A DNA stretch of 64,000 nt, taken from contig NZ_CP011533.1 of assembly GCF_001704275.1 (NCBI RefSeq), positions 8,990,001 to 9,054,000 of the forward strand. The letters run 5' to 3'. Made by a program: the position numbers and the translations under genes. Source of the DNA: Streptomyces noursei ATCC 11455 (GTDB lineage Bacteria; Actinomycetota; Actinomycetes; Streptomycetales; Streptomycetaceae). Shown here piece after piece: positions 1-8,999 of the stretch (its first letter is position 1; each line of letters opens with the position of its first letter). The notes under the pieces were generated by a model. The model was given only the letters and a program-made list of their open reading frames with translations. It was not told where the DNA came from and ran no database searches.

Positions 1-6
1 ATCCCA

Positions 7-129
7 TCAGGCCCCTGGTCGGCCGAGCAAGAGATGTGGGTTCGGCCGAATCGCGTCCTGCGCCAGGCCGATGACCTCGTGGTGGTGGCGGACTTCGACG
101 ACCAGTTCGGCCGTGCGGTCCGCGAGCAT
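7..129 (-). CDS. Possible small ORF or 3' gene remnant downstream of marR-like gene
   Basis: The minus strand from about 236 down to a TGA at 7-9 has strong G/C third-position bias in one frame that is not the MarR frame. The first ATG in that frame gives a 40-residue peptide with a basic His-rich middle (VRHHHEVIG). No start codon or ribosome site is visible nearer to the MarR stop. It may be the tail of a decayed gene, a frameshifted MarR extension, or chance. I recognise no family. Confidence 0.25.
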   Translation of the reverse strand: MLADRTAELVVEVRHHHEVIGLAQDAIRPNPHLLLGRPGA

Positions 130-236
130 CCGCTCGACCCGTCCGACCAGGCCGTTCGCGGGGTGCTCGGTGGACGGTTCGGTGCGGCGCTCCAGGACGA
201 GCGGCCGCGCACCGGCCCAGGGACGCCGACGCCCCG

Positions 237-809
237 TCAGGACTTCGGGCGGCGTCCGCTGCGGCGTGGGGCCGGCTCCGCGCCGTCCAGCAGTGCCGCC
301 CGTCGCTCCTCGCCGTGCGTCTCGACCTGCACCACGATCCGGCGCAACATCTCCGCGGTCCGTCGGCACTCCTCGGCGTCGAGCCGTTGGGTGACGAAGA
401 CCTCCTCCGCGTTGAACTGGGGGAACAGGCGGTGCATCAGCGCCTCGCCCTCCGTGGTGAGACCGAGCAGCACCAACCGGCCGTCCTCGGGGTGGCCGGC
501 CCGCCTGACCAGGCCGCGGGACTCCAGGGTGCGGGCGACGCCGGTCAGGGTGCCCTTGGAGATCCCGACCTCCTCCGCGACGTATCGGGTCTCCGACTCG
601 CCCCAGATCCAGATCACCCACAGCACGACGAACGCGGTCCAGGTCAGATCCGAACCACGCAGTACGGAATTCTCCAGATGTTGCCGGACGGCCGCGGCCA
701 CCCGATGGATGTTGGCCACCACGGCCATCTGGTCGTGCCCGATCGGGACGCCGCCGAGCTTGGCTTCGACGAGCTTCTCGGCCTCGATGATGGAGCGTTG
801 GCCTGGCAC
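237..809 (-). CDS. MarR-family transcriptional regulator
   Basis: A 190-residue protein with the winged-helix layout of MarR repressors. Residues about 50-120 contain a recognition-helix segment (EEVGISKGTLTGVARTLESRG) followed by a wing ending LVRRAGHPEDGRLVLLGLT, and the flanking helices would form the dimer. MarR proteins usually repress a divergent or own gene and release DNA on binding a small phenolic or drug-like ligand; no ligand can be read here. The start is GTG at 807-809, preceded by an AGGAGGG ribosome site four bases away. The basic tail (PAPRRSGRRPKS) is longer than usual for the family. Confidence 0.85.
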   Translation of the reverse strand: MPGQRSIIEAEKLVEAKLGGVPIGHDQMAVVANIHRVAAAVRQHLENSVLRGSDLTWTAFVVLWVIWIWGESETRYVAEEVGISKGTLTGVARTLESRGLVRRAGHPEDGRLVLLGLTTEGEALMHRLFPQFNAEEVFVTQRLDAEECRRTAEMLRRIVVQVETHGEERRAALLDGAEPAPRRSGRRPKS

Positions 810-1035
810 GGGACCCTCCTCTTCGTCGCCGGCGTACGGCCCGGCCGCGAGACGCGCGCCGGACCGTACGGAGCCGAATTGTAGAAGTGCCGGGCTTTTG
901 ACCGGTCTTGGCTCGCGCCCGCGGAAGAGGAAATCAGGCGTTCGCCGCAGTCGGCGACCTGCCGGGGCCGCACCGGCAGACCGGTCGCGGCTGCTCGCGA
1001 ACGTCTGCCGCTACGGTTGGGGCCTGCCGCGCAGG

Positions 1036-1896
1036 TCAGGAGGAGGGCCCGCTCCAGTAGGCGTCGTCCCACTGCGACACGTCCGGGCTGAACTTCACCT
1101 CGACCGGATTGGCGGCCTCCGGCGGCAGCGAGAAGGCGTACTTGCCGATGGCCTTCCCGCCGGGCGGGACGGCGCCGGTGATGACCTTCTGCCGGCCGCT
1201 TCCGTCGATGACCAGTTGTGCCGAGATCCCGTCCGCGTCCTTGACGTCCGGCATTCCGGTCTCGACGCCCACGCGCCGGGAGCCGGTGTTGACCACCGTG
1301 ACGGTGATCTCCACGGCCTTGTTGCCCTTGGCGTGGCCGTTGGCGAACTCGTCCGGGGTGAACGGCGTCGGCTTGGACACCGTGACCTTCAGGCCATTGC
1401 CGAAGGTGTACGCCTCGCCGAAGGACAGGTGCCGCTTCTTCTCCTCGGCCGCCTTCGACTCCTCGGCCTCCTTGGCTTCCTTGATCTCCGAGCGTGCGTC
1501 GTCGACGGCGTGCTTGACCACCACCGCGGTGAACACCGCGCTGCCGGCCGCGATCAGCAGCCCGACGATGCCCAGGGCGAGACCGGCGACGGCCATGCCC
1601 TTGTTGGTCGCACGACCCTTGCGTGCGTGGCTCACCCCCACGCCGCCGAAGATCACGGCCAGCAGGGCGGGGAGCCAGGACATCCAGAACAGGAAGACGA
1701 ACAGGCCGAGGACCACGCCGACCAGGCCGAGCACCAGGGCGGTGATGCCCATGCCGTTACGGGGTTGGCCGATGGGTGTCGGGTAGGTCGCGGGGGGCAC
1801 GTCGACGGATTGGTGTGCCGGTGGGGCCCACGGGTCGTGGTCCTGTGGCTGGCGACCCGTGGTCGTGGAGCCATCGGGAGGAGTGGGCGTAGTCAT
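1036..1896 (-). CDS. DUF4190/DUF4352 membrane-anchored protein
   Basis: 286 residues. A Pro/Thr-rich cytoplasmic head (about 1-48) is followed by two hydrophobic hairpins (about 49-87 and 99-126) with the DUF4190 pattern (ITALVLGLVGVVLG ... GVGVSHARKG). A short Lys/Glu-rich helical linker (DDARSEIKEAKEAEESKA) then leads to a C-terminal beta-sandwich of DUF4352 type, probably outside the membrane. Such proteins are common in actinomycetes and mostly uncharacterised. The gene stands alone; upstream of its ATG is a comparatively A/T-rich stretch (about 1920-1990) that probably holds its promoter. Confidence 0.8.
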   Translation of the reverse strand: MTTPTPPDGSTTTGRQPQDHDPWAPPAHQSVDVPPATYPTPIGQPRNGMGITALVLGLVGVVLGLFVFLFWMSWLPALLAVIFGGVGVSHARKGRATNKGMAVAGLALGIVGLLIAAGSAVFTAVVVKHAVDDARSEIKEAKEAEESKAAEEKKRHLSFGEAYTFGNGLKVTVSKPTPFTPDEFANGHAKGNKAVEITVTVVNTGSRRVGVETGMPDVKDADGISAQLVIDGSGRQKVITGAVPPGGKAIGKYAFSLPPEAANPVEVKFSPDVSQWDDAYWSGPSS

Positions 1897-2166
1897 GCGG
1901 TTCCTTCACGCGAGTCTCTGAACTGGGAGATTACCAGAACATTTTCCCTATTATTTACCCCTGATGGTCGATATCGGTCGAACTCTTTACTCGTTCGGAA
2001 GCCGGCATGGGCGGTCGCGGCGTGGCCATGTCTGGGGGTGGCGCGGCACGGCACCGCACGGCGCCTGGCCTGGCGCGAGCCGAGACGGTTGGCAGCTGCG
2101 GTCGAGCGCAGGTCGTCAGGTGGGGTTGCGGATGCCGCGAGGGGACCGGGCTTCGTCCGGGCCGGT

Positions 2167-2901
2167 TCAGGAAGGTGCGCCGGCCAGAACTTCCACTCGG
2201 CCCGTGTCGAGCGAGTAGTAGGCGCCGACGACGGCAAGGGCGCCCTTGGCCACGAGGGGAGCGAGGTCCTGGTTGGAGCGCAGCTCGGTCGCGGTCAACT
2301 CGACCTGGGCGCGGGCCATGGTGTCGACGGGGTCTGCGCCTCCTTCCCGGACCGTCTGTTCGTACGCCGGCTGCAGTGCCTTGACGATCGCCTGCAGATT
2401 GCCGGCCAGCGGTTTGTCGTTGTGGAGGGCCGCGTATGCGGCCTTGACGGCGCCGCAGCGCTGATGTCCGAGGACCACGATGAGCGGGGTGCCGCTCGTC
2501 ATCGGCCCGTACTCGACGGAACCGGTGACCACCGGGCCGAGCACCTCCCCGCCCGTGCGCATCACATACAGGTCGCCCAGTCCCGTGTCGAAGAGGAGCT
2601 CGGGCGGCACCCGGGAGTCGATGCAGGAGAGGATCGAACCAAAGGGCTCCTGCGTCTGGGACACCAGCTGACGCCGATTCGGATCCCGGTCGGGGTGTTG
2701 GAGGTCTCCGCTCACCCAGCGCTTGTTGCCCTCCATCAGTCGCGTGAATGCCGCGGTCGGAGTGGTCGGCCGGGGCGACGGCGAGGCGCCGGTCGCCGAC
2801 GGTGCGGCGCTCGTCGACGCGCACCCGGCGAGCGCGAACGTGGCACCCGCGAGCCCGCCGGCCAACAGCGCTCTACGATCCAGATGTCCCGCACCAGTCA
2901 T
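2167..2901 (-). CDS. Exported beta-class carbonic anhydrase (lipoprotein/Tat-type signal)
   Basis: 244 residues. It would hydrate CO2 to bicarbonate outside the membrane. The beta-class zinc site is visible as SCIDSR (Cys plus the Asp-Arg pair) and HQRC (His and Cys ligands). The N-terminus has a twin Arg followed by a hydrophobic stretch and a lipobox LAGC with Cys27, so it may be Tat-exported and lipid-anchored; an Ala/Ser/Thr/Pro linker follows. I chose the ATG at 2899-2901 because the signal peptide begins there; the frame stays open upstream but that part is not protein-like. Beta-carbonic anhydrases are usually cytoplasmic, so the export signal is notable. Confidence 0.88.
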   Translation of the reverse strand: MTGAGHLDRRALLAGGLAGATFALAGCASTSAAPSATGASPSPRPTTPTAAFTRLMEGNKRWVSGDLQHPDRDPNRRQLVSQTQEPFGSILSCIDSRVPPELLFDTGLGDLYVMRTGGEVLGPVVTGSVEYGPMTSGTPLIVVLGHQRCGAVKAAYAALHNDKPLAGNLQAIVKALQPAYEQTVREGGADPVDTMARAQVELTATELRSNQDLAPLVAKGALAVVGAYYSLDTGRVEVLAGAPS

Positions 2902-3176
2902 CGCTCGTCGATCCCCTCGGTGTCGCCCGGGCCCTTCCCTGCTTCTCGGCCAGGGCAATTGTTCAGCGGGGCGGGGTGACGCGGCGGCAGGCGCAAGCGG
3001 GCACGGGCGAGGTCGCCACCGACGGCCGAGGGCGGGTACCGACGGCGCGTGGACGTGGGCAGCCGGCCCCGAGTTCGTCGGCACCGGCGCGGCCCTCACT
3101 CTCGTCGCGCCCTCGTAGCCTTCGTCTTCCGACGAAATACCGGGTGGAGGACTGCGCACGGTGTGAGACTGCCGCC

Positions 3177-3842
3177 ATGACCATGCACCTCATCTCCGTC
3201 ATCGGCAGCAGCCCTGGTGTCGGCAAGTCCACCCTGTGTCGTGCGATAGCCGAGTGGCTCGGCGACACCGGCGCATCGGTGGACCACTTCGAGGAGGCCG
3301 ACATCCTCACACGGGCTGCCTTCCGGCCCGTGACCGAAGAGTTCGCCGGTGGGGACGGAAGCGTCCGGCCTGCGACCCTGGTCGGGTGCACGCGCGCCTA
3401 CGTCGCAGAGTCGCTCGCGGCGGGCAAGGACTACCTGGTGACCGATGCCCTGCTGCCGTTCATCCCGTCCCTGGTGGCATGGGGGCACGACGAGGGGACC
3501 CTCGTCCACGTCATGGGTGAGCTGGCCCGGGCTGTGGAGCCGGCCCAGGTCACCGTGGTGTACGTGCACGACGATCCGGCCAGGGCGCTGCGACGCGCGG
3601 TCGAGCGCGAGGGCGATGCCTGGGAGGAGTGGTACGTGCGGAAGCTCGCCGGGTCCCCTGGTACTCGGGCCGTTCGCGACCTCGCGTCGGCCGCCGCTCA
3701 TCTCCGCTACGAGGCCGACCTGACCCGTCGTCTGCTCGCACAGACCCCGTGGCACGTGGTGGGTGTGGAAGTAGGAGACCTCGACGCCCGGGAAGCGTAT
3801 GCCCATGCCCGACGCCGCCTGGTGGAGGTGCTGGGCCGGTAG
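3177..3842 (+). CDS. P-loop ATPase / nucleoside-kinase-like protein
   Basis: 221 residues. A Walker A motif (GSSPGVGKST) lies at about residues 10-19, and FEEADILTR and YLVTDALLPF resemble the substrate-binding and Walker-B-like strands of small-molecule or nucleoside kinases. The C-terminus is helical with several Arg pairs that could form a lid. The exact substrate cannot be assigned. The gene is single, with no strong ribosome site before the ATG. It lies between the divergent carbonic anhydrase gene and the APH-like gene. Confidence 0.65.
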   Translation: MTMHLISVIGSSPGVGKSTLCRAIAEWLGDTGASVDHFEEADILTRAAFRPVTEEFAGGDGSVRPATLVGCTRAYVAESLAAGKDYLVTDALLPFIPSLVAWGHDEGTLVHVMGELARAVEPAQVTVVYVHDDPARALRRAVEREGDAWEEWYVRKLAGSPGTRAVRDLASAAAHLRYEADLTRRLLAQTPWHVVGVEVGDLDAREAYAHARRRLVEVLGR

Positions 3843-3912
3843 TTCGTCCGGTACGTCCCCGATGCCGGCCGGCCGCGCGGGAAAAACGGGTGAGTGGCGG
3901 CCGGGCCGTGAT

Positions 3913-3918
3913 TAGGGT
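3913..3918 (+). promoter_or_regulatory. Candidate -10 box (TAGGGT) of a leaderless transcript
   Basis: TAGGGT fits the actinobacterial TANNNT -10 pattern and ends eight bases before the ATG at 3927. No Shine-Dalgarno sequence lies between them, so the transcript probably starts at or next to the ATG. No clear -35 was found. Confidence 0.4.
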
Positions 3919-3926
3919 CGGGCCTC

Positions 3927-4853
3927 ATGCATTCCCCTCACCCTTTCATCAGCGACGATGCCATCGCCCGTGCGATCGCCGGGCATTGGCCGGCCGAGAC
4001 ATCCGAGATCGCGGAGGTCGTCTATTTGCCCTGGGGTTTCGGCGCGCATCACTGGAGGGTGGCCGGTGGCGGCACCGCCTTGTTCGTGACGTTGGACGAG
4101 TTGGGGCCCAGGCATACCGCGGAGTCGCTGGAAGCCGCGTATGCGGGGGCGGCCGCGCTCGCGGCGGGCGGGCTGGAGGTGGTGTGCGCACCGCTGCCGC
4201 ATCGGGCCGGGCGGTTCACCGTCGAGGCCGCGGGCGGGGCGCTCAGTGTGACGCCGTGGTTGGAGGGGCGGACTCCGACGGAGGCGGAGGCGCGCGAGCC
4301 GGGCCATGTCCGTGGGGTTGTCGCCGCGTTGGCCGCGTTGCACGAGGCCGAGCCTCCGGGGGGATTGCGGGACTGGGCTCCGCGGGTCGCGCCGTCGTTC
4401 GCCGACGCCTTGCGGGCCAGGACCGCGCGGCCGTGGACGTCCGGTCCGCTGGGGGAGGAGGCCAGGGCCGCGCTGGCCGCGCGCGGCGAGGAGATCGGAC
4501 GCTGGACGGCCCGCTATCACGAACTGGCGGACAGGGCGCTCGCCGGCCGGGAGGGGTGGGTGCCGACGCACGGTGAGCCGCACTACGCCAACCAGGTCGT
4601 CGGCGCCTTCGGCCTACGACTGGTCGACTGGGAATCGCTGGTGCTCGCACCGCGCGAGCGGGACTACGGCGATCTGCTCGCCGCCGGTGCCCGCCTGCGT
4701 CACGATCCGGCGATGGTCGAGTTGTTCGCGCTCGATTGGCGATTGTCGGAGATCGCGGAGTACGCGCGGTGGTTCGCCTCGCCGCACACCGGCAGCGACG
4801 ACGACCGCACGGCGTTGGAGGGGCTGTTCGAGGAACTGTCTGCGTCGGAGTGA
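3927..4853 (+). CDS. Aminoglycoside phosphotransferase (APH)-family kinase
   Basis: 308 residues with the protein-kinase-like APH fold. The catalytic loop reads THGEPHYANQ (about 213-222), where other members have HGDxxxxN, with Glu in place of Asp. The Mg-binding motif reads LVDWESL, followed by PRERD as in spectinomycin/streptomycin and macrolide kinases. It would phosphorylate a hydroxylated small molecule with ATP, giving resistance or metabolite modification; the true substrate cannot be read. It has no Shine-Dalgarno and may be leaderless. It is convergent with the histidine kinase gene and separated from it by about 70 bases. Confidence 0.75.
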   Translation: MHSPHPFISDDAIARAIAGHWPAETSEIAEVVYLPWGFGAHHWRVAGGGTALFVTLDELGPRHTAESLEAAYAGAAALAAGGLEVVCAPLPHRAGRFTVEAAGGALSVTPWLEGRTPTEAEAREPGHVRGVVAALAALHEAEPPGGLRDWAPRVAPSFADALRARTARPWTSGPLGEEARAALAARGEEIGRWTARYHELADRALAGREGWVPTHGEPHYANQVVGAFGLRLVDWESLVLAPRERDYGDLLAAGARLRHDPAMVELFALDWRLSEIAEYARWFASPHTGSDDDRTALEGLFEELSASE

Positions 4854-4923
4854 GTGCGGCTGCCCTGCCGCGGCGTGCGCGTGTATGTGGCGTGGGTGCG
4901 GGTGGCCGGCTGGTGGGTGGTGG

Positions 4924-6036
4924 TCAGCCGGCTGCGGGAAGGTGGACCTCGAAGCGGCATCCGCCGGGCACGTTGGACACCGCAGCGCGGCCCTGGTGGG
5001 CCTCCACGATGCCGCGCACGATGGCCAGGCCCAGCCCCGCCCCGGCGGGCGGGGTCCGGGCGTGGGTGCCGCGCCAGCCGGTGTCGAAGACCCGGGGCAG
5101 GTCTTCCGGGGGGATGCCGCCACAGCCGTCGGTCACGGACAGGACGACGCCGGTGGCCTGGCGCCGGGCGGAGACCGCGACGGTGCCGTCGGCGGGGGTC
5201 CGGCGGATGGCGTTGATCAGCAGGTTGCCCAGTACGCGGGACATCTCGCGGCCGTCGACCTCGATCGGCACGGGATCGACGCCGTCCCCGACCAGTCGCA
5301 CGCCGTGTTCCCTGGCGAGTGCGTCCACGCCGGCGATCGCTTCCCCGACGAGGTCGTAGGCCGACATCCGGGTGGGGGCCAGGGTGAGGACGCCGGCCTG
5401 GATGCGGGAGAGCTCGAAGAGGTCGCCGACCATGGTGCCCATCCGCTCGACCTCCGTGCGGATCCGGGTGTGGTAGACGCCGGGATCGTCGACCACGCCG
5501 TCCTCCAGCGCCTCGGCCATCGCCTGCAGGCCGGCCAGTGGGGTGCGCAGATCGTGGGAGATCCAGGCGACCAGTTCCCGGCGCGAGGCTTCCAGGGTCC
5601 GCTCGCGCTCCCGGGACTCGGTGAGCCTGGCGCTGGTGGCGGCCAGTTCGCGGCTCAGCTGGGCGAGTTCGGCCGTGGGCGCGGCGGCGGGCGGGGTGAA
5701 GCGGCCGTCGTCCCCGAGGGCTCGGGCGGCCTCGGCCAGTGCGCGGCTTCCCTTGACGACGCGGCGGCCGAGGACGAGGGCCACCGTCATGGAGACGACC
5801 GCCGCCATGGCACAGACCGTGGTCACGACCCACAGGTCGTGATCGGACAGCAGCATGGCCCAGGAGACCAGGAGCGTTCCGGCGAGCATCGCGGCCACCG
5901 TGACGGCGGCGACCACGGCCAGGGACAGGGTGACCGATCGGTTCCGGAGCAGCCGCAGGGCGGCCGTGCCGACCAGTCCGGCGGCGCCCGCGCCGACCGC
6001 CGCATACAGCGCGATGAGCAGCGCGTCACCGATCAT
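4924..6036 (-). CDS. OmpR-type sensor histidine kinase
   Basis: 370 residues. The N-terminal 90 residues are hydrophobic, with three to four membrane segments and no large extracellular sensor loop. A HAMP-like linker follows, then HisKA with His161 in WISHDLRTPLAG. The ATPase part shows an N box (GNLLINAIRRTPADG), G1 (DGCGGIPPED) and G2 (GAGLGLAIV). The start codon overlaps the end of the response-regulator gene by 11 bases, so the pair is one operon and the kinase should phosphorylate that regulator. The short loop suggests that it senses membrane or envelope state. Confidence 0.92.
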   Translation of the reverse strand: MIGDALLIALYAAVGAGAAGLVGTAALRLLRNRSVTLSLAVVAAVTVAAMLAGTLLVSWAMLLSDHDLWVVTTVCAMAAVVSMTVALVLGRRVVKGSRALAEAARALGDDGRFTPPAAAPTAELAQLSRELAATSARLTESRERERTLEASRRELVAWISHDLRTPLAGLQAMAEALEDGVVDDPGVYHTRIRTEVERMGTMVGDLFELSRIQAGVLTLAPTRMSAYDLVGEAIAGVDALAREHGVRLVGDGVDPVPIEVDGREMSRVLGNLLINAIRRTPADGTVAVSARRQATGVVLSVTDGCGGIPPEDLPRVFDTGWRGTHARTPPAGAGLGLAIVRGIVEAHQGRAAVSNVPGGCRFEVHLPAAG

Positions 6037-6763
6037 CGTGGGCTCCTCGCTCGTCGGTCCCTTCCGGTGGTGGGGCGGCGTCGAAGCGGTAGCCCACGCC
6101 CCACACCGTGCTGATCAGGTGCGGGCGGGCCGGGTCGTCCTCGATCTTCTCGCGCAGTCGCCGTACGTGGACGGTCACGGTGGACAGATCACCGAACTCC
6201 CAGCCCCAGACCCGGCGCATCAGCTCCTCCCGGCTCGTCGCCCGCCCGGGGTTCCGCAGGAAGAACTCCAGCAGGTCGAACTCCCTTATCGTCAGGGCGA
6301 GTTCGGTTCCGTCGCGGGTGGCGCGTCGGCCGGCCGGGTCCAGGCTGAGTGGTCCGGCCCGCAGCCATGGCTCCGACCGTGCCGTCCGGGCGGTGGTCGG
6401 TACGCCGGCGCGGCGCAGGACCGACTGCACCCGCAGGACGAGTTCGCGGGGGCTGAAGGGTTTGGTGACGTAGTCGTCCGCTCCGAACTCCAGGCCCAGG
6501 ATGCGGTCCTCCTCGTCGCCGCGCGCGGTCAGCATGATCACCGGGAGTGGGCCCTGCGCGCGGATGCGCCGGCAGACCTCCAGCCCGTCCATGCCCGGCA
6601 GCATCAGGTCCAGCACCACCAGGTCGGGTGGCTGGGCGGTGGCCCGGGCCACGGCGGTCGGGCCGTCGGCGACCGTCTCGACCGCGAAGCCCGCCCGGTC
6701 CAGATAGCCGGCCACGACTTCGGAGACGGTGGGGTCGTCGTCCACGACGAGTACGCGTTTCAC
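6026..6763 (-). CDS. OmpR/PhoB-family response regulator
   Basis: 245 residues. The receiver domain begins VKRVLVVDDD, with the acidic pocket DDD at 8-10, the phospho-acceptor Asp52 (VVLDLMLPG) and the Lys of YVTKPFSPRE. The C-terminal winged helix (ELALTIREFDLLEFF ... VWGVGYRF) is typical of the OmpR/PhoB class. I chose GTG at 6761-6763 because the receiver fold starts there; the frame is open further upstream but that part has no receiver homology. It is transcribed ahead of its kinase. The methyltransferase gene is divergent. Confidence 0.92.
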   Translation of the reverse strand: MKRVLVVDDDPTVSEVVAGYLDRAGFAVETVADGPTAVARATAQPPDLVVLDLMLPGMDGLEVCRRIRAQGPLPVIMLTARGDEEDRILGLEFGADDYVTKPFSPRELVLRVQSVLRRAGVPTTARTARSEPWLRAGPLSLDPAGRRATRDGTELALTIREFDLLEFFLRNPGRATSREELMRRVWGWEFGDLSTVTVHVRRLREKIEDDPARPHLISTVWGVGYRFDAAPPPEGTDERGAHDDR

Positions 6764-6876
6764 CTCACCGAGTCTTGCATCCTCTTTCGGCGGCCGGCCG
6801 CGAAGGCCCGGGACGTCAGCGTTCCGTAAGGTCACCAAGTCCTTTATGTACCTTTTGCTCTCGTAGGGTGAGGGGG

Positions 6877-7791
6877 GTGAGTGAGACATCCCCTTCCCCT
6901 TCACGGGTCGACGTCGTGCTGCCCCGCCTCGACGGGGCCCAGGCACTGCCGTGGGTGCCGGACCGCATTGCGCCGGGCCGGCGCGCGCCCGACATCGCGG
7001 CGGCTGCCCATCCGCACGCGCCGACGCCCGCCACCGGCCGCCCCGCGCCCGCAGAACCGCGTGACCCCTGGACGGACCAGCCGTACGCGCACGCTCTGCG
7101 CACCGGCAGCGGCCCGCTCTTCCTGCGCCGCCTGTCAGCGTCGGACGCCGCGCAGGGCCCTGGTTGGCGGGGTGATCTGCTGCCCCTGGACGTCGAGCGC
7201 TGGTGCGCCGTGCCCGACGCGGCCGACGCGAGCGTGCTGCGGCGCTGTACCGGCCCCGTCCTCGACGCCGGCTGCGGCCCCGGACGCCTGGTGGCCGCGC
7301 TGGCCGCCCAAGGCGTCCCGGCGCTGGGCATCGACGTCAGCCCGACCGCCGTGGCCCGCACCCGCCGCCTCGGGGGCCGGGCCGTGCGACGGTCCGTCTT
7401 CGACCGCCTGCCGCAGGAGGGCCGGTGGGGCACCGTCCTGCTCATGGACGGAAACATCGGCATCGGCGGCGATCCGATCGGCCTGCTCGACCGCCTGCGC
7501 ACCCTGGTCGCCCCGGGTGGACGCCTGCTGGCCGAGGCGGCCCCTCACGACGTGGACGAGCGCCTCACCGCGCGCGTCGAGGACGCCCGGGGCCGCCACG
7601 GCCGCCCGTTCCCCTGGGCCCGTCTGGGCACCAAAGCCGTGCTGCGTGCCGCCGACGCGACGGGTTGGCTCCCGACCGGCCGATGGGCGGTCGACGGCCG
7701 CCCCTTCGTGGCCCTGCGCCGCCCGGGCCCGGGACGCCATGACCCACACACCACCCCGGCCGCCCTCGCCGCGAGGCCCGGCCGCCGATGA
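6877..7791 (+). CDS. Class I SAM-dependent methyltransferase
   Basis: 304 residues. The SAM-binding motif I (VLDAGCGPGRLV) lies in the middle, followed by an acidic end of strand 2 (ALGIDVSPTAVA) and a motif-III-like LVAPGGRLLAEA. The first 100 residues are Pro/Ala-rich and not obviously conserved. Start taken at GTG 6877 (frame alternative GTG at 6868). It is divergent from the response regulator and may share its upstream region. The methyl acceptor is unknown. Confidence 0.75.
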   Translation: MSETSPSPSRVDVVLPRLDGAQALPWVPDRIAPGRRAPDIAAAAHPHAPTPATGRPAPAEPRDPWTDQPYAHALRTGSGPLFLRRLSASDAAQGPGWRGDLLPLDVERWCAVPDAADASVLRRCTGPVLDAGCGPGRLVAALAAQGVPALGIDVSPTAVARTRRLGGRAVRRSVFDRLPQEGRWGTVLLMDGNIGIGGDPIGLLDRLRTLVAPGGRLLAEAAPHDVDERLTARVEDARGRHGRPFPWARLGTKAVLRAADATGWLPTGRWAVDGRPFVALRRPGPGRHDPHTTPAALAARPGRR

Positions 7792-8007
7792 CCGGCGCGT
7801 CACCCGGACGACCACCTGTCCCCGTCACTACCCGCCCCCGGCCCGCTCCTCGCCGGTTACGCCGTCGTCTGGGCGCTGTGCGCCGCCGCGGTTCTGTATC
7901 GCGCCTGGGGCTCGTCGCCCGCACGGATCGACGAACAGCGCATCGCGCGCCGGTCGGGCACGGAGCGGACGTCGAACGGCAGCCCGACGGCTGGCTGTTC
8001 TCCCTGA
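7739..8007 (+). pseudogene. Possible frameshifted small membrane-protein gene
   Basis: An ATG at 7739 opens a G/C3-biased frame (MTHTPPRPPSPRG) that loses coding character near 7840. In another frame a one-pass membrane segment (LLAGYAVVWALCAAAVLYRAW, split here as LLAGYAVVWALC then AAAVLYRAW) runs from about 7846 and ends with TGA at 8005-8007. Neither half looks complete alone, and the second half has no ATG or GTG start. A single frameshift would join them. It could also be chance overlap with the end of the methyltransferase gene. Confidence 0.28.
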
Positions 8008-8033
8008 TGGACCGCGGCGCGTGCCGGGCCGGG

Positions 8034-8822
8034 TCAGTGCAGGTCCACCTGGAAGGGGTGACGGTGGTCGGCAGGGCAGGTGAAGATCCGCAGGTCTCCG
8101 GAGCGGCCGACGACGACTCCTGACTCCGCATCGCTGGCCATGGTGAACAGCAGCGTCAGGTCCGTGCCGCAGTCATCGCAGGCGAACACCGCCGGGTACG
8201 TCAGGTGCCAGGTTGGCCAGCCGCCGAGCTTCCAACCGGCGACGCGGGTGATGACGTCACTGCCGTCACCGGTCGCACGGACCAGTTCCTCCAGTTGCGG
8301 GCGGAGGTCCGGGGGCAGCTCTTCCCGGTAGGGGAAGTCGGTCAGATGCCGAGCGGTGAGGGTGCATGCCTGGGGCAGACAGCCGTCCTCGTCGTAGCGC
8401 GAGGGGGACGGCGGGGTCGTCAACCGGCTCGTCACCTCAGCGGCCCGACGCCATCGCACCTCGACCACAGGGCTGATGTCGGCCTGTTGGGCCGGCGGAT
8501 CCCAGTGTTCATTGGGACACCAGAGGATCTGCAAGAGGTCGAAGTCGGCGGGCCACCAGGGCCCCGGCGCGTCTCGTCGGAAGATCTGGGCGACCGGCAC
8601 CATCGCCGTGGCAGGTGCGCCATCAGGGCTGTCCTCGTCGGGCACGGAGCACTCCGGCCACGGATCGTCACTCGGCCACAGGAGCGGGCCGCCGATCGAG
8701 CTGCTCCGGGGGTCCGGCTCACCACGCTCGGGACTGAACACCACGGCGTCGCGCGCGTAGGGGGCGAGCGCGGGCAGCGCGGTGAGTATCGCTTCGGTCG
8801 ACGGTCTGGAGCTGTGCGTCAT
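8034..8822 (-). CDS. DUF1963 (YwqG-like) protein
   Basis: 262 residues with the YwqG/DUF1963 pattern: an early SSSIGGPLLWPSDDPWPEC segment, then PMVPVAQIF-like and DLLQILWCPNEHW segments, and a late CDDCGTDLTLLF zinc-ribbon-like Cys pair. The family is of unknown function and is usually cytoplasmic. ATG start at 8820-8822. The neighbours give no functional hint. Confidence 0.6.
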   Translation of the reverse strand: MTHSSRPSTEAILTALPALAPYARDAVVFSPERGEPDPRSSSIGGPLLWPSDDPWPECSVPDEDSPDGAPATAMVPVAQIFRRDAPGPWWPADFDLLQILWCPNEHWDPPAQQADISPVVEVRWRRAAEVTSRLTTPPSPSRYDEDGCLPQACTLTARHLTDFPYREELPPDLRPQLEELVRATGDGSDVITRVAGWKLGGWPTWHLTYPAVFACDDCGTDLTLLFTMASDAESGVVVGRSGDLRIFTCPADHRHPFQVDLH

Positions 8823-8999
8823 GATGTCTTCCGGTCAGCTGGCGGGAAATCGCTCGAAGCGTAACGGCCGGCTGTGACAGTGGCTCCCCTCGTACCTGGT
8901 GAGCGGAGCCACCGCCGGATCGCGGCAACGACGACCGTGCCGTGGGCGACCTGCGCGCGCCCGGTCGCCACGGCCCCGACCCTCATCCGCCGGACCGGC

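Noticed and set aside
34..2979. A very long plus-strand open frame across the MarR, DUF4190 and carbonic anhydrase genes
   Set aside because: It is the mirror of three well-supported minus-strand genes. Its product is Arg/Gly/Pro-rich and has no motif.
4908..4935. GCCGGCT / AGCCGGC inverted repeat between the APH-like and histidine kinase genes as a terminator
   Set aside because: Arms are only seven bases with a 14-base loop, and it overlaps the kinase stop codon. Too weak to call.
6764..6946. A 60-residue N-terminal extension of the OmpR-type regulator
   Set aside because: The receiver domain begins at the GTG 6761-6763. The upstream frame overlaps the divergent methyltransferase start and shows no homology.
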